64,000 bases of DNA from Syngnathus acus (lineage: Eukaryota; Chordata; Actinopteri; Syngnathiformes; Syngnathidae). Each line of letters opens with the position of its first letter. Positions within the stretch are counted from its first letter, which is position 1. Of the stretch, positions 62,101-64,000 are shown piece after piece. A program made the translations under genes and the position numbers. The stretch is from NCBI RefSeq assembly GCF_901709675.1, contig NC_051095.1, positions 4,961,956 to 5,025,955 of the forward strand, read 5' to 3'. The notes beneath the pieces were generated by a model. That model worked only from the letters and a program-made list of their open reading frames with translations, did not search any database and had not been told where the DNA came from.

Positions 62101-64000
62101 TACCATATATGACCAAATGATCATTGTTACTACTGCAATCCACTTTCTGCAGTATAAAATGGTGGTGTAATAGCCACGACACCTCTCCATGTTGTGTTAG
62201 CGCTAGCTTAGCATCACTGTCAAATTAAATGCGCCAATTGTTTATGAACAAAATAATTTCACTGCCATTGCCATACACTGCTTTTGTTGCCTAAAATGGC
62301 CAGGATGGCGCTCATGTTTTGTTAGCATTAGCATAGCATCATGTTTTTTTTGTTTTTTTGCTGTGTGCATTTCTATTGAAGCTGTGACCGTTTTGCTTAT
62401 GTTGTGCTCTTCTTCCCCCTCATGCTGTCCCTTTAAGAGCCCTACAGAGAGACAAGTATGGGAGTCAAACTAAACATTGCATATCAAATGTAATTGACTT
62501 TGGCTTTTACTTCCTTTTCACTCCGTGCTGACAAAGTCATGCAACAAAGGCTCTTTTCAAAATAATTGCAAAACACGTATCGGCACTTTTAATGGCGGTT
62601 GCCATTTCAACACGGTTCAACGTTTGGAAAAAAAAAAAAGGGACATCAATATGAATTGACTTGTTTTTTGTTGTTGTTGGGGTTTTTTTTCCGCCTTTGT
62701 TCGTGCACTTTGTATTCTGTCAAACAATGCTGTTAAAATGCTCGTACGGGACAATATGGCTGGGTCCAGATTGACTTTTATTTTTAGTTCTTGAATCTGT
62801 TTGTGCTTGTGTGCTGTTGTGTTGTGCTTGAGCTTTGTGTGTTGCAATGTCTGTGTTGCCATCCATTCAAACATAATGACACGAAATGCAGTGGAACTTC
62901 TGAGGTGAGCATTCAGATTCAGAAATCGCCATAAAAAAAATTGAAATTGGATTTATAAAGCTGTCCACAACGTACATATAAGCATTTCCATCTTTTTTTC
63001 TACATTAAGTGTGTATTGTGGCAAAGAATTGCCTTTTTTTTCTTTTATTTTGCCTCCCATAAACGTCTCCAATTTCTTTTTACATATTTTTCCTCAATGA
63101 AAAACTTTTTTTTCGCCTCAATCAAAAGCATTCATCATATTTTTTTCTCCTGTGAAATGTTCTCCAATTTTTGTTCTCCAATGGAAAGCATGTCTCCAAA
63201 TTTTTCCCCCAAATGAAAAGCCAGCATTCCCAATTAAGTTTTTCCTCTAATAAAAAATAAAAAGCAAAAGCATGATCTCCAATGTGTCATACAAAGCTTT
63301 GAAATTTTAGTCTTGAGGCAACACTTGGCTGCATTGTCCAACATTAGAGGTTCCACTGTATTCAACTGGGTATCAGTATAGGCTTTTAATAGAGATGCCA
63401 TATTTTTTGTGGGCTCCTTGTTTGCTATCCAAAAAGCATACAAAGAGCTCTATTGGTGAGGACAGATTTCAGGCTAAAAGCGCTGCGGAATTTGATGGGT
63501 GTTATTTTCGCGCCAATTACATCCCATCAGCCTTTAATACGGCCGCTTTGCCCCCACCTCTGTGTCTGTCATTCCAGAGGGACTCCTGAACAATGCCCGG
63601 GATACAAGTGTCATGGATACACTACCACTGAATGGTAACCACGGCTACAGCATCGCCAGCGCCGACTACATGAGCGACTGCGTCCAGATCATCGAGCGGG
63701 GCTACAACCACAAGGAGACCACCCTGGAGAAGAAGATCCTCAAAGAGTTGGCCTCCAACTACATCCCGTCCTACCTGAACAATTCGGCGGAGCACAACCG
63801 CAACCTGGTCAATAAGCTGGTGAACAACGTCAGCAACGGGTCCAAGGAGAGCGGCTACGCGTTTGGATTACGAGCGCCGATGGGCATCAACTCCGAGCAC
63901 GCCACCTTCGGCGGACACCCCGACGAAGGTCTGGGCTTGGAGTCCAACGTGCCGCTCTTGCCCCAGAGAGCGCTACCCTCGTCGGACCGCTCGTTCGACC
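5122..64000 (+). CDS. adgrl3: Adhesion G protein-coupled receptor L3 (latrophilin-3), spliced, 3' end outside the window
   Basis: Join of 5122-5176, 10266-10479, 19343-19452, [22521-22535], 23916-24716, 31278-31622, 32465-32568, 33836-34021, 34982-35020, 39896-40079, 41547-41669, 42885-43090, 43170-43346, 46414-46623, 47341-47561, 50241-50307, 52879-52970, [56114-56140], 57307-57475, 57550-57672, 59471-59567, [61741-61866], [62438-62489], 63578->64000; brackets mark optional exons. Phases agree at every junction. The main path, counting the first microexon, gives about 1,320 residues before the window ends. Order: signal peptide, SUEL/RBL lectin (about 28-126), olfactomedin (132-395), Thr-rich linker, HormR (about 477-545), GAIN with GPS cleavage at 840/841, seven helices (about 859-1100), cytoplasmic tail. 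Latrophilins are synaptic adhesion GPCRs that bind teneurins and FLRTs. L3 rather than L1 or L2 is chosen from [11 protein letters not shown], the KVEQK exon, the linker position and the tail sequences. Which teleost paralogue this is stays open. Confidence 0.95.
5177..10265. other. Intron 1
   Basis: 5,089 bp. It contains a MITE with a nested insertion (6658-6895), a CA-rich patch at 5621-5645, and a GC-box/CCAAT-like patch at about 8725-8790. I see no conserved coding sequence. The open frames at 6448-6849 and 7959-8363 show no family features and the first one overlaps the MITE. Confidence 0.8.
6658..6895. mobile_element. Non-autonomous TIR element (MITE), TA target duplication, with nested fragment
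   Basis: The left end CCGTATTTTCCG and the right end CGGAAAATACGG are inverted repeats, extended inward by CTATAAGGCGCACC and its complement. The dinucleotide TA flanks both ends, as for Tc1/mariner-like insertions. About 238 bp with no transposase frame, so it would have moved in trans. Between about 6771 and 6850 the sequence caggcatgtccaaagtccgg resembles the end of a different, hAT-like, MITE, so this copy seems to carry a nested, truncated insertion. A related copy lies at 23291-23637. Confidence 0.75.
10266..10479 (+). CDS. adgrl3: adgrl3 exon 2: first part of the SUEL/RBL lectin domain
   Basis: The 214 nt read [18 protein letters not shown] and continue to [11 protein letters not shown], ending two bases into an Arg codon. 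It encodes the amino-terminal two thirds of the rhamnose-binding-like lectin domain, with the motif [12 protein letters not shown] and several Cys that pair within the domain. In known latrophilins this domain binds teneurins. The acceptor is ccccgcag and the donor [21 protein letters not shown] separates it from L1 and L2, which read FGL or similar at this place. The exon is markedly GC-rich compared with the introns around it. Confidence 0.95.
10687..10839. repeat. Direct repeat pair, offset 120 bp
   Basis: cagctaagctaacaaggcta occurs at 10687 and again at 10807, followed in both by a similar TATG-GCTC stretch, so each copy is about 33 bp. A spacer of about 87 bp lies between them. It reads like a local duplication or a remnant of a minisatellite. 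Confidence 0.8.
13618..13630. repeat. G13 homopolymer
   Basis: Thirteen consecutive G are seen directly in a mixed-composition part of intron 2. Length is likely to vary and may be affected by sequencing error. Confidence 0.9.
16750..16817. mobile_element. Short palindromic MITE-like element
   Basis: The left end ctcattcactg and the right end tagtgaacgag are near inverted repeats. The inner part has ttgacgtctatagccgtcaa, itself partly palindromic. A second, partial copy with the same core and the end cagtgaatgag lies at 57195-57230, which shows that this is a dispersed repeat. Confidence 0.6.
17039..17056. promoter_or_regulatory. RFX X-box-like motif
   Basis: gggttgccgtggtaaccc fits the RFX X-box consensus, two half-sites RYYNCC and RGNAAC around a centre. 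The same 18-mer occurs at 2428-2445. A related GTTGCCATGGTAGC lies on the minus strand at 40911-40925. Binding is inferred from the motif only. Confidence 0.4.
17776..18000. repeat. Retroelement-like interspersed repeat tail
   Basis: The segment starts with repeated aaagtcaa units, then tctgctttattgtcaa and a conserved-looking stretch through cggtgacaagacatagtac, and ends in an A-rich run of aataaataa. I recall this pattern as common in fish genomes as the tail of a non-LTR element. No reverse transcriptase remains. Assignment to a family needs a repeat library. Confidence 0.45.
19343..19452 (+). CDS. adgrl3: adgrl3 exon 3: end of the lectin domain
   Basis: The 110 nt complete the Arg codon left by exon 2 and read [20 protein letters not shown], then [16 protein letters not shown], ending one base into the next codon. 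This is the carboxy-terminal third of the SUEL/RBL lectin domain and is almost identical to the latrophilin-3 pattern. The acceptor is tttgtgtttcag. The donor is TACA|GTATGT. The leftover A can pair with the microexon at 22521 to give Lys (KVEQK-V) or directly with the olfactomedin exon to give Ile, so the protein reads VPY-KVEQK-VF or VPY-IF. Confidence 0.95.
19453..22520. other. Intron 3, left of the microexon
   Basis: 3,068 bp. It has a (TAA)n-type patch at 20380-20415 and a LINE-tail-like fragment at 20885-20960. A strong pyrimidine tract at 22475-22504 leads to the microexon acceptor. The antisense and sense frames around 20574-21021 show no recognisable protein. Confidence 0.8.
20885..20960. 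repeat. LINE 3'-tail-like fragment
   Basis: gtgcacttatatagcgcttt followed by ccaaagcgttttacc resembles, on the complement strand, the structured tail of fish L2/CR1-type LINEs. It is short, without coding part. The family assignment is from memory and unverified. Confidence 0.4.
22521..22535 (+). CDS. adgrl3: adgrl3 microexon, 15 nt (KVEQK)
   Basis: AAGTGGAGCAAAAAG lies between acceptor atgaag and donor GTAACT. With the A left by exon 3 and the TA that starts the olfactomedin exon, it reads K-V-E-Q-K-V. This is the known optional insert between the lectin and olfactomedin domains of latrophilins, which changes teneurin binding in mammalian receptors. Phase is kept whether it is used or skipped. 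A long pyrimidine tract (22475-22504) ends about 17 nt before the exon and a TGC lies at 22508-22510; both are typical for neuronal microexons controlled by SRRM4/nSR100. The regulation is an inference. Confidence 0.9.
22536..23915. other. Intron 3, right of the microexon
   Basis: 1,380 bp. It contains a T-rich run directly after the microexon donor (22558-22580), an AT-rich stretch, and the MITE at 23291-23637. No coding exon is seen. Confidence 0.8.
23291..23637. mobile_element. Non-autonomous TIR element (MITE) with TA target duplication
   Basis: The ends CCGTATTTTCCGGACT and AGTCCGGAAAATACGG are inverted repeats, flanked on both sides by TA. Inside, the unit GGACTATAAGGCGCACC occurs several times near the ends. 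It is 347 bp with no coding capacity. It shares its ends with the copy in intron 1, and it is the cleaner of the two. Confidence 0.85.
23916..24716 (+). CDS. adgrl3: adgrl3 exon 4: olfactomedin domain
   Basis: The 801-nt exon reads from (I/V)[17 protein letters not shown] to [11 protein letters not shown] and ends in phase 1. It carries essentially the whole olfactomedin-like beta-propeller, the part of latrophilins that binds FLRT proteins (and, with the lectin domain, teneurins). Visible landmarks are [10 protein letters not shown], the segment [39 protein letters not shown] and [18 protein letters not shown]; the two Cys (AWCKDP and MICGV) are placed for the conserved olfactomedin disulphide. 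Acceptor ctcctcag, donor CTTG|GTAAGT. It is the longest and best-conserved exon here, and it has strong GC3 bias. The opposite strand is also open for 219 codons, a by-product of that bias. Confidence 0.97.
24717..31277. other. Intron 4
   Basis: 6,561 bp. Contents: CCTAAN-type degenerate repeat (25795-25910), an (ATTT)n patch near 26015-26040, a hAT-like MITE remnant (29212-29482), and homopolymers. The segment at about 27480-27700 is compositionally balanced, without repeats, and could be a conserved non-coding element. Mammalian latrophilin-3 has extra linker residues here; I could not find a counterpart exon. Confidence 0.75.
29212..29482. mobile_element. Degenerate hAT-like MITE
   Basis: The left end caggggtcaccaa and the right part ggctgccagttgataat resemble the ends of widespread hAT-type MITEs, with the inner ccacgggccgaattggaccg typical for that class. 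The termini are too eroded to define a target duplication. Confidence 0.45.
31278..31622 (+). CDS. adgrl3: adgrl3 exon 5: Thr-rich linker and start of the HormR domain
   Basis: The 345 nt read [20 protein letters not shown], continue as a long Thr/Ser/Pro-rich stretch with about one residue in three being Thr, and then [19 protein letters not shown] through MPCPPGTIG, the first half of the hormone-binding (HormR) domain. The linker is expected to be extended and O-glycosylated and acts as a stalk between the adhesion domains and the HormR-GAIN unit. The acceptor is tatccag and the donor ATAG|GTGAAG. The linker part diverges strongly from mammals while the HormR part is conserved, as usual for the family. 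Confidence 0.93.
31623..32464. other. Intron 5, with long T-rich tract
   Basis: 842 bp. The last 365 bp (about 32098-32462) is extremely T-rich on the + strand, with few A, and runs straight into the acceptor of the next exon. Frames translated here are low-complexity Phe/Leu/Ser and are not real proteins. Confidence 0.85.
32465..32568 (+). CDS. adgrl3: adgrl3 exon 6: end of the HormR domain
   Basis: The 104 nt complete a Gly codon and read [20 protein letters not shown], then [14 protein letters not shown]. Typical HormR marks are the Cys, the W in GYWDPQGP, and the NCTSPW motif with an N-glycosylation site. HormR packs against GAIN; in this family it has no proven hormone. The acceptor is cctccctcag after a very long T-rich tract, the donor is CAAG|GTATCC, and the exon ends in phase 0. 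Confidence 0.95.
32569..33835. other. Intron 6
   Basis: 1,267 bp. The segment at about 33165-33240 (tttacagcactttgcatgc ... aataaagttgacttga) resembles the tail of a fish non-LTR element. Nothing else stands out. Confidence 0.75.
33165..33240. repeat. LINE-tail-like fragment
   Basis: It has agtgctctgtaaataaagtt near its end, a sequence type I recall from 3' ends of fish non-LTR elements. No coding remnant is visible. Confidence 0.4.
33836..34021 (+). CDS. adgrl3: adgrl3 exon 7: GAIN subdomain A
   Basis: The 186 nt (62 codons, phase 0 to 0) read [20 protein letters not shown], then [20 protein letters not shown] and [22 protein letters not shown]. This is the helical subdomain A that opens the GAIN domain; NLT is an N-glycosylation site. 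It matches the latrophilin-3 pattern [14 protein letters not shown] closely. Acceptor ggcgtttcag, donor CAAG|GTATTC. Confidence 0.95.
34022..34981. other. Intron 7
   Basis: 960 bp. I see no repeat family and no exon; short open frames on both strands have no recognisable content. Confidence 0.8.
34982..35020 (+). CDS. adgrl3: adgrl3 exon 8: short GAIN exon (39 nt)
   Basis: The 13 codons [13 protein letters not shown] match the [13 protein letters not shown] segment of mammalian latrophilin-3 except one residue. Phase 0 on both sides. Acceptor ttcctgacag, donor CAG|GTATGT. It is too short to find by length but is fixed by the flanking exons and by the sequence. Confidence 0.93.
35860..36110. 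repeat. Dispersed repeat copy (ATGGC / GCCGACCAAATTCCATGC type)
   Basis: The segment includes aaaatggctgctttgaatca and gacatgccgaccaaattcca. Related copies are at 11300-11385, 15855-15900, 44690-44900 and 45015-45260. Order of the parts is similar in the copies, so this is a moderately old interspersed repeat of unknown class. Confidence 0.55.
38618..38660. repeat. GA-rich simple repeat
   Basis: Imperfect (GA)n with GAGC interruptions, purine-only for most of its 43 bp on this strand. Confidence 0.9.
39896..40079 (+). CDS. adgrl3: adgrl3 exon 9: GAIN domain
   Basis: The 184 nt read [20 protein letters not shown], then [20 protein letters not shown] and [21 protein letters not shown], ending in phase 1. 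It is the rest of GAIN subdomain A, with the conserved ETVNNLL and LLDTVE helices. Acceptor cacttgcag, donor ATAC|GTGAGT. The split codon joins to CAA (Gln) where human has Lys. Confidence 0.95.
40231..40530. mobile_element. hAT-like MITE with inverted ends
   Basis: The left end cataggtgtcaaactc and the right end gagtttgacacccctg are inverted repeats. Near the ends the motif gatgtggcccg is repeated in both orientations, as in the abundant CAGGGGTGTCAAACTC family of hAT-type MITEs. The 8-bp target duplication is not evident, so the borders may have decayed. No transposase frame. Confidence 0.75.
40911..40925 (-). promoter_or_regulatory. RFX X-box-like motif
   Basis: On the minus strand it reads ggttgccatggtagc, which fits both X-box half-sites. 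It lies in intron 9. See also 2428-2445 and 17039-17056. Confidence 0.35.
41547..41669 (+). CDS. adgrl3: adgrl3 exon 10: GAIN domain, followed by a GC donor
   Basis: The 123 nt complete a Gln codon and read [20 protein letters not shown], then [20 protein letters not shown], ending on the first base of a Gly codon. It is the start of GAIN subdomain B. The acceptor is gtgtatag. The donor is AACG|GCAAGT, a GC-type donor; using the GT four bases later would break the frame to the next exon. The sequence at both sides (HGRN-G-EIRIAF) matches the family. Confidence 0.93.
41670..42884. other. Intron 10 (GC-AG type)
   Basis: 1,215 bp. It starts with GCAAGT and ends with ctcacag. It holds an A17-like run at 42180-42196. 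No exon or repeat family is recognised. Confidence 0.85.
42885..43090 (+). CDS. adgrl3: adgrl3 exon 11: GAIN subdomain B
   Basis: The 206 nt complete Gly and read [60 protein letters not shown], and IFTIRHLQ, ending in phase 0. It makes the beta-sandwich core of GAIN with two N-glycosylation sites (ENAS, TNYS). Acceptor ccctcacag, donor GCAG|GTATAC. Confidence 0.95.
43170..43346 (+). CDS. adgrl3: adgrl3 exon 12: GPS autoproteolysis site and tethered agonist
   Basis: The 177 nt read [40 protein letters not shown], then [19 protein letters not shown]. The four Cys and two Trp of the GPS motif are all present. The catalytic triad-like HL|T is intact, so the receptor should cleave itself between Leu and Thr at 43307/43308 (residues 840/841). 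The freed N-terminus TNFAVLM is the tethered agonist that activates the 7TM core in the family. It is separated from exon 11 by an intron of only 79 bp. Acceptor ctcccacag, donor TAAG|GTAGGA, phase 0 to 0. Confidence 0.97.
43347..46413. other. Intron 12
   Basis: 3,067 bp. It holds a pair of about 77-bp direct repeats (44823 and 45015) with a retroelement-tail-like insert between them, a CTCAAATAGACACC-type repeat (44200-44290), and T homopolymers at 45358-45378, 45600-45617 and 46386-46407. No exon is seen. Confidence 0.8.
44823..45091. repeat. Direct repeat pair with insert
   Basis: gcacgttatttccagatgatg begins a copy at 44823-44899, and a copy with 3-4 differences lies at 45015-45091. Both end in gacttccttacctacca. 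The insert 44900-45014 starts with agaatcagaattgcctttat, which resembles a fish non-LTR tail. The simplest reading is a local duplication of one repeat copy together with an insertion. Confidence 0.75.
46414..46623 (+). CDS. adgrl3: adgrl3 exon 13: transmembrane helices 1 and 2
   Basis: The 210 nt read [72 protein letters not shown]1 is [19 protein letters not shown]; the short loop [15 protein letters not shown] is a family hallmark; TM2 follows. The phase is 0 on both sides. The acceptor lies after a T-rich tract (ttttttatgccag), the donor is CCG|GTAAGA. NTDPVHD replaces HSDAVHD of mammals. Confidence 0.96.
46624..47340. other. Intron 13
   Basis: 717 bp; very AT-rich between 46640 and 46990 with short TA and AATAAT repeats. 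No exon is seen. Confidence 0.85.
47341..47561 (+). CDS. adgrl3: adgrl3 exon 14: transmembrane helices 3 and 4
   Basis: The 221 nt read [73 protein letters not shown] and two bases of Ala. TM3 ends in the conserved EGVQLY motif of adhesion receptors; CAV holds the Cys of the extracellular disulphide. GYG-PAL marks TM4. Acceptor cccttcag, donor AGC|GTGAGT, phase 2. Close to L3 (the [18 protein letters not shown] pattern). Confidence 0.97.
47562..50240. other. Intron 14
   Basis: 2,679 bp. It has CTCAAATA-type repeat fragments (47745-47850) similar to 44200-44290, a TAGCATATAGCA minisatellite (49998-50055), and a hAT-like remnant at about 49900. No exon is seen; frames near 48056-48627 on both strands have no recognisable content. 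Confidence 0.8.
49998..50055. repeat. ATGTAGCATATAGCA minisatellite
   Basis: Four to five imperfect units around tagcatatagca / gtagttagca are joined head to tail over about 58 bp. Confidence 0.8.
50241..50307 (+). CDS. adgrl3: adgrl3 exon 15: second extracellular loop and TM5 start
   Basis: The 67 nt complete Ala and read [22 protein letters not shown], ending in phase 0. CW is the conserved loop-2 disulphide Cys; IWSFIGP starts TM5. Acceptor gtcattgcag, donor TATG|GTAAGT. It matches mammalian latrophilin-3 nearly residue for residue. Confidence 0.96.
50308..52878. other. Intron 15
   Basis: 2,571 bp. A G21 homopolymer lies at 52716-52736. AT-rich sequence is at 51930-52200. No exon is seen. 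Confidence 0.8.
52716..52736. repeat. G21 homopolymer
   Basis: Twenty-one consecutive G on the + strand, 142 bp before an exon. It can fold as a G-quadruplex in the nascent RNA. The exact length is uncertain since such runs are error-prone. Confidence 0.9.
52879..52970 (+). CDS. adgrl3: adgrl3 exon 16: end of TM5 and start of intracellular loop 3
   Basis: The 92 nt read [30 protein letters not shown], and two bases (AA) of the next codon. [13 protein letters not shown] is the cytoplasmic half of TM5; [16 protein letters not shown] is loop 3. The split AA joins either to the 27-nt exon (giving Asn) or to exon 17 (giving Lys, as in the family). Acceptor tcccgcag, donor TCAA|GTAAGA. Confidence 0.96.
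52971..56113. other. Intron 16, left of the loop-3 microexon
   Basis: 3,143 bp. It has an A17 run (53211-53227), AT-rich direct repeats (53745-53930, with tttaattttgtggcat twice), and a T-rich acceptor tract. No further exon is seen. Confidence 0.8.
56114..56140 (+). CDS. adgrl3: adgrl3 optional microexon, 27 nt, in intracellular loop 3
   Basis: Between acceptor ttttttttttgcccag and donor TCAA|GTAAGG lie 27 nt, phase 2 to 2. Inserted, the loop reads [16 protein letters not shown]; skipped, it reads DNI-KSWV. Mammalian latrophilin-3 has an optional 27-nt exon at the same place giving YEDNRPFIK, so place, length and phase agree while the sequence does not. Loop 3 is the G-protein contact. An AG 7 nt inside the exon (cgcag) could be an alternative acceptor, but that would give 20 nt and break the frame. 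It rests on length, phase and splice sites; no transcript is available. Confidence 0.7.
56141..57306. other. Intron 16, right of the loop-3 microexon
   Basis: 1,166 bp. It ends in an unusually weak acceptor. A partial copy of the palindromic repeat of intron 2 lies at 57195-57230. No exon is seen. Confidence 0.8.
57195..57230. repeat. Partial copy of the palindromic MITE-like element
   Basis: ttgacgtctatagccgtcaa followed by tggcagtgaatgagtt matches the right half of the element at 16750-16817. It lies about 75 bp before the acceptor of the next exon. Confidence 0.65.
57307..57475 (+). CDS. adgrl3: adgrl3 exon 17: transmembrane helices 6 and 7
   Basis: The 169 nt complete Lys and read [58 protein letters not shown]6 carries the family motif GLTWAFG, TM7 has the motif [14 protein letters not shown]. 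Phase 2 to 0. The acceptor (gggttgtgtttgaag) has a very poor pyrimidine tract. The donor is AAAG|GTAGGG, followed by an intron of only 74 bp. Frame and homology leave no doubt about the exon. Confidence 0.96.
57550..57672 (+). CDS. adgrl3: adgrl3 exon 18: proximal cytoplasmic tail
   Basis: The 123 nt read [57 protein letters not shown] is the conserved juxtamembrane stretch with a Cys cluster that could be palmitoylated. Phase 0 to 0. Acceptor ttttttcag, donor CACAG|GTTGTC, which is weak at positions 3-5. Confidence 0.95.
57673..59470. other. Intron 18
   Basis: 1,798 bp, AT-rich. An open stretch at 59114-59329 is rich in Pro and Gln but has no family homology and contains a short duplicated aagatcaccc. 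No exon is called. Confidence 0.75.
59471..59567 (+). CDS. adgrl3: adgrl3 exon 19: cytoplasmic tail, [14 protein letters not shown] segment
   Basis: The 97 nt read [32 protein letters not shown], then one base (G). This segment is nearly invariant in latrophilins. The exon ends in phase 1 and can join to three downstream acceptors of the same phase (61741, 62438 and 63578), all of which keep a sensible first codon: Gly or Glu. Acceptor gatcccacag, donor AGAG|GTATTT. Confidence 0.96.
59568..61740. other. Intron 19
   Basis: 2,173 bp. It includes a T22 run (59642-59663), an AAT-rich patch (60305-60350), and a C16 run (61678-61693) in the acceptor tract of the next cassette. No other exon is seen. 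Confidence 0.8.
61678..61693. repeat. C16 homopolymer in the acceptor tract
   Basis: Sixteen consecutive C lie 47 nt before the exon at 61741, inside a long pyrimidine-rich stretch (61610-61730). This is a possible site for poly(C)-binding proteins; function is inferred. Confidence 0.85.
61741..61866 (+). CDS. adgrl3: adgrl3 cassette exon, 126 nt (GAMANHL...), cytoplasmic tail
   Basis: The 126 nt read (G)[41 protein letters not shown] and one base. From memory it matches the optional tail exon of mammalian latrophilins ([23 protein letters not shown] in L3). The length is a multiple of three and phase is 1 to 1, so inclusion does not change the downstream frame. Acceptor gctgctgcag, donor CAAG|GTGCGC. 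It is preceded by an unusual C16 run. Confidence 0.9.
61867..62437. other. Intron between the two tail cassettes, with degenerate tandem repeat
   Basis: 571 bp. The motif ttagcgctagcatagca recurs at about 62046, 62196 and 62321, with related sequence between, so most of the intron looks like two to three diverged copies of a roughly 125-150 bp unit. Confidence 0.7.
62041..62340. repeat. Degenerate tandem repeat, about 125-150 bp period
   Basis: Copies share gttNgttagcRYtagcNtagca, then ccaattgttta and a region near tgcNNtataaaatgg or tgcctaaaatgg. Identity is moderate. It may be a local satellite or a decayed dispersed repeat inserted repeatedly. Confidence 0.65.
62438..62489 (+). CDS. adgrl3: adgrl3 cassette exon, 52 nt, frame-shifting ([17 protein letters not shown])
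   Basis: The 52 nt complete Glu (G+AG) and read [16 protein letters not shown], then AT of a split codon. Acceptor ctgtccctttaag; donor CAAAT|GTAATT. Fifty-two is not a multiple of three, so inclusion moves the terminal exon to another frame: AT+A gives Ile, then [19 protein letters not shown] and a stop. By memory the human short-tail isoform reads [20 protein letters not shown] and ends GYKCHGYSTTEW, so exon, phase and shifted frame all agree. If the donor were not used, a TAA follows one codon later. Confidence 0.9.
62490..63577. other. Intron before the terminal exon
   Basis: 1,088 bp. A degenerate minisatellite of TCTCCAATtTTT / AATGAAAAGCAT-like units occupies about 63050-63285. No exon is seen. 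Confidence 0.8.
63050..63285. repeat. Degenerate minisatellite (tctccaat / atgaaaagcat units)
   Basis: Units such as ttctccaatttttgttctcc, ccaatggaaagcat, and cccaaatgaaaagcc follow each other at roughly 30-bp spacing, about six to seven times, with many differences. Confidence 0.65.
63578..63638 (+). CDS. adgrl3: Terminal exon, short-tail frame (after 52-nt cassette)
   Basis: With the 52-nt cassette the same bases are read one frame over: (I)[19 protein letters not shown], stop TAA at 63636-63638. The receptor then ends without the long tail and without a PDZ-binding motif. The peptide keeps the pattern [14 protein letters not shown] of the mammalian short isoform. About 61 bases are therefore under two coding constraints. 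Confidence 0.88.
63578..64000 (+). CDS. adgrl3: adgrl3 terminal exon, long-tail frame (partial, cut by window)
   Basis: Joined to exon 19, or to the 126-nt cassette, it reads [20 protein letters not shown], then [60 protein letters not shown] and continues open to the window end (residue about 1,320). This is the conserved latrophilin-3 tail; in the family it runs on to a PDZ-binding C-terminus (TSL type), which is outside the window. Acceptor tgtcattccag. After [12 protein letters not shown] the sequence diverges from mammals. Roughly 100-130 residues are missing at the right. Confidence 0.95.

Noticed and set aside
1-64000. CRISPR arrays, operons, phage or bacterial mobile systems
   Set aside because: No regularly spaced identical repeats with unique spacers and no run of closely packed genes; exon-intron structure shows vertebrate nuclear DNA.

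Overview
The window is a stretch of vertebrate, very probably teleost, nuclear DNA. It holds one multi-exon gene on the + strand, and that gene runs off the right-hand end. Joining exons at GT-AG (once GC-AG) sites in a continuous reading frame gives an adhesion GPCR of the latrophilin family. It is closest to ADGRL3 (latrophilin-3): the lectin-domain exon reads [15 protein letters not shown], the GPS is [10 protein letters not shown], and the intracellular tail exon starts [14 protein letters not shown]. The compact introns (about 59 kb from ATG to window end), the GC-rich third codon positions in AT-rich introns, and the repeat types (GGCGCACC/AATACGG MITEs, hAT-like MITEs, LINE-type tails) point to a ray-finned fish. 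I cannot name the species or say which teleost paralogue this is.

Layout: 1-5005 is upstream sequence or a 5' intron. 5006-5176 carries the last 5' UTR part, the ATG and the signal peptide. 10266-19452 holds the two exons of the SUEL/RBL lectin domain. 22521-22535 is a 15-nt microexon (KVEQK). 23916-24716 is the single large olfactomedin exon. 31278-31622 is the Thr-rich linker and the start of HormR. 32465-32568 completes HormR. 33836-43346 encodes the GAIN domain and GPS in six exons. 46414-57475 encodes the seven-helix domain, with a 27-nt optional exon in intracellular loop 3 at 56114-56140. 57550-64000 encodes the cytoplasmic tail, including two cassette exons (126 nt and 52 nt) and a terminal exon that is cut by the window edge.

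The lectin and olfactomedin domains bind partner adhesion proteins across the synapse (teneurins and FLRTs in the known family). The GAIN domain cleaves itself at the GPS and exposes a tethered agonist for the 7TM core. Loop 3 and the tail couple to G proteins and scaffolds. The alternative exons sit exactly where these outputs can be tuned. The most striking one is the 52-nt cassette at 62438-62489. Its inclusion shifts the frame of the terminal exon, so 63578-63638 encodes two unrelated C-terminal sequences, and both match, by my recollection, the two human LPHN3 tails.

I saw no second gene, no RNA gene, no CRISPR and no prokaryotic feature. The remainder is intronic DNA with simple repeats, MITEs, degenerate minisatellites and a few candidate regulatory motifs. 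All homology statements come from reading and memory of the family; no search was run.
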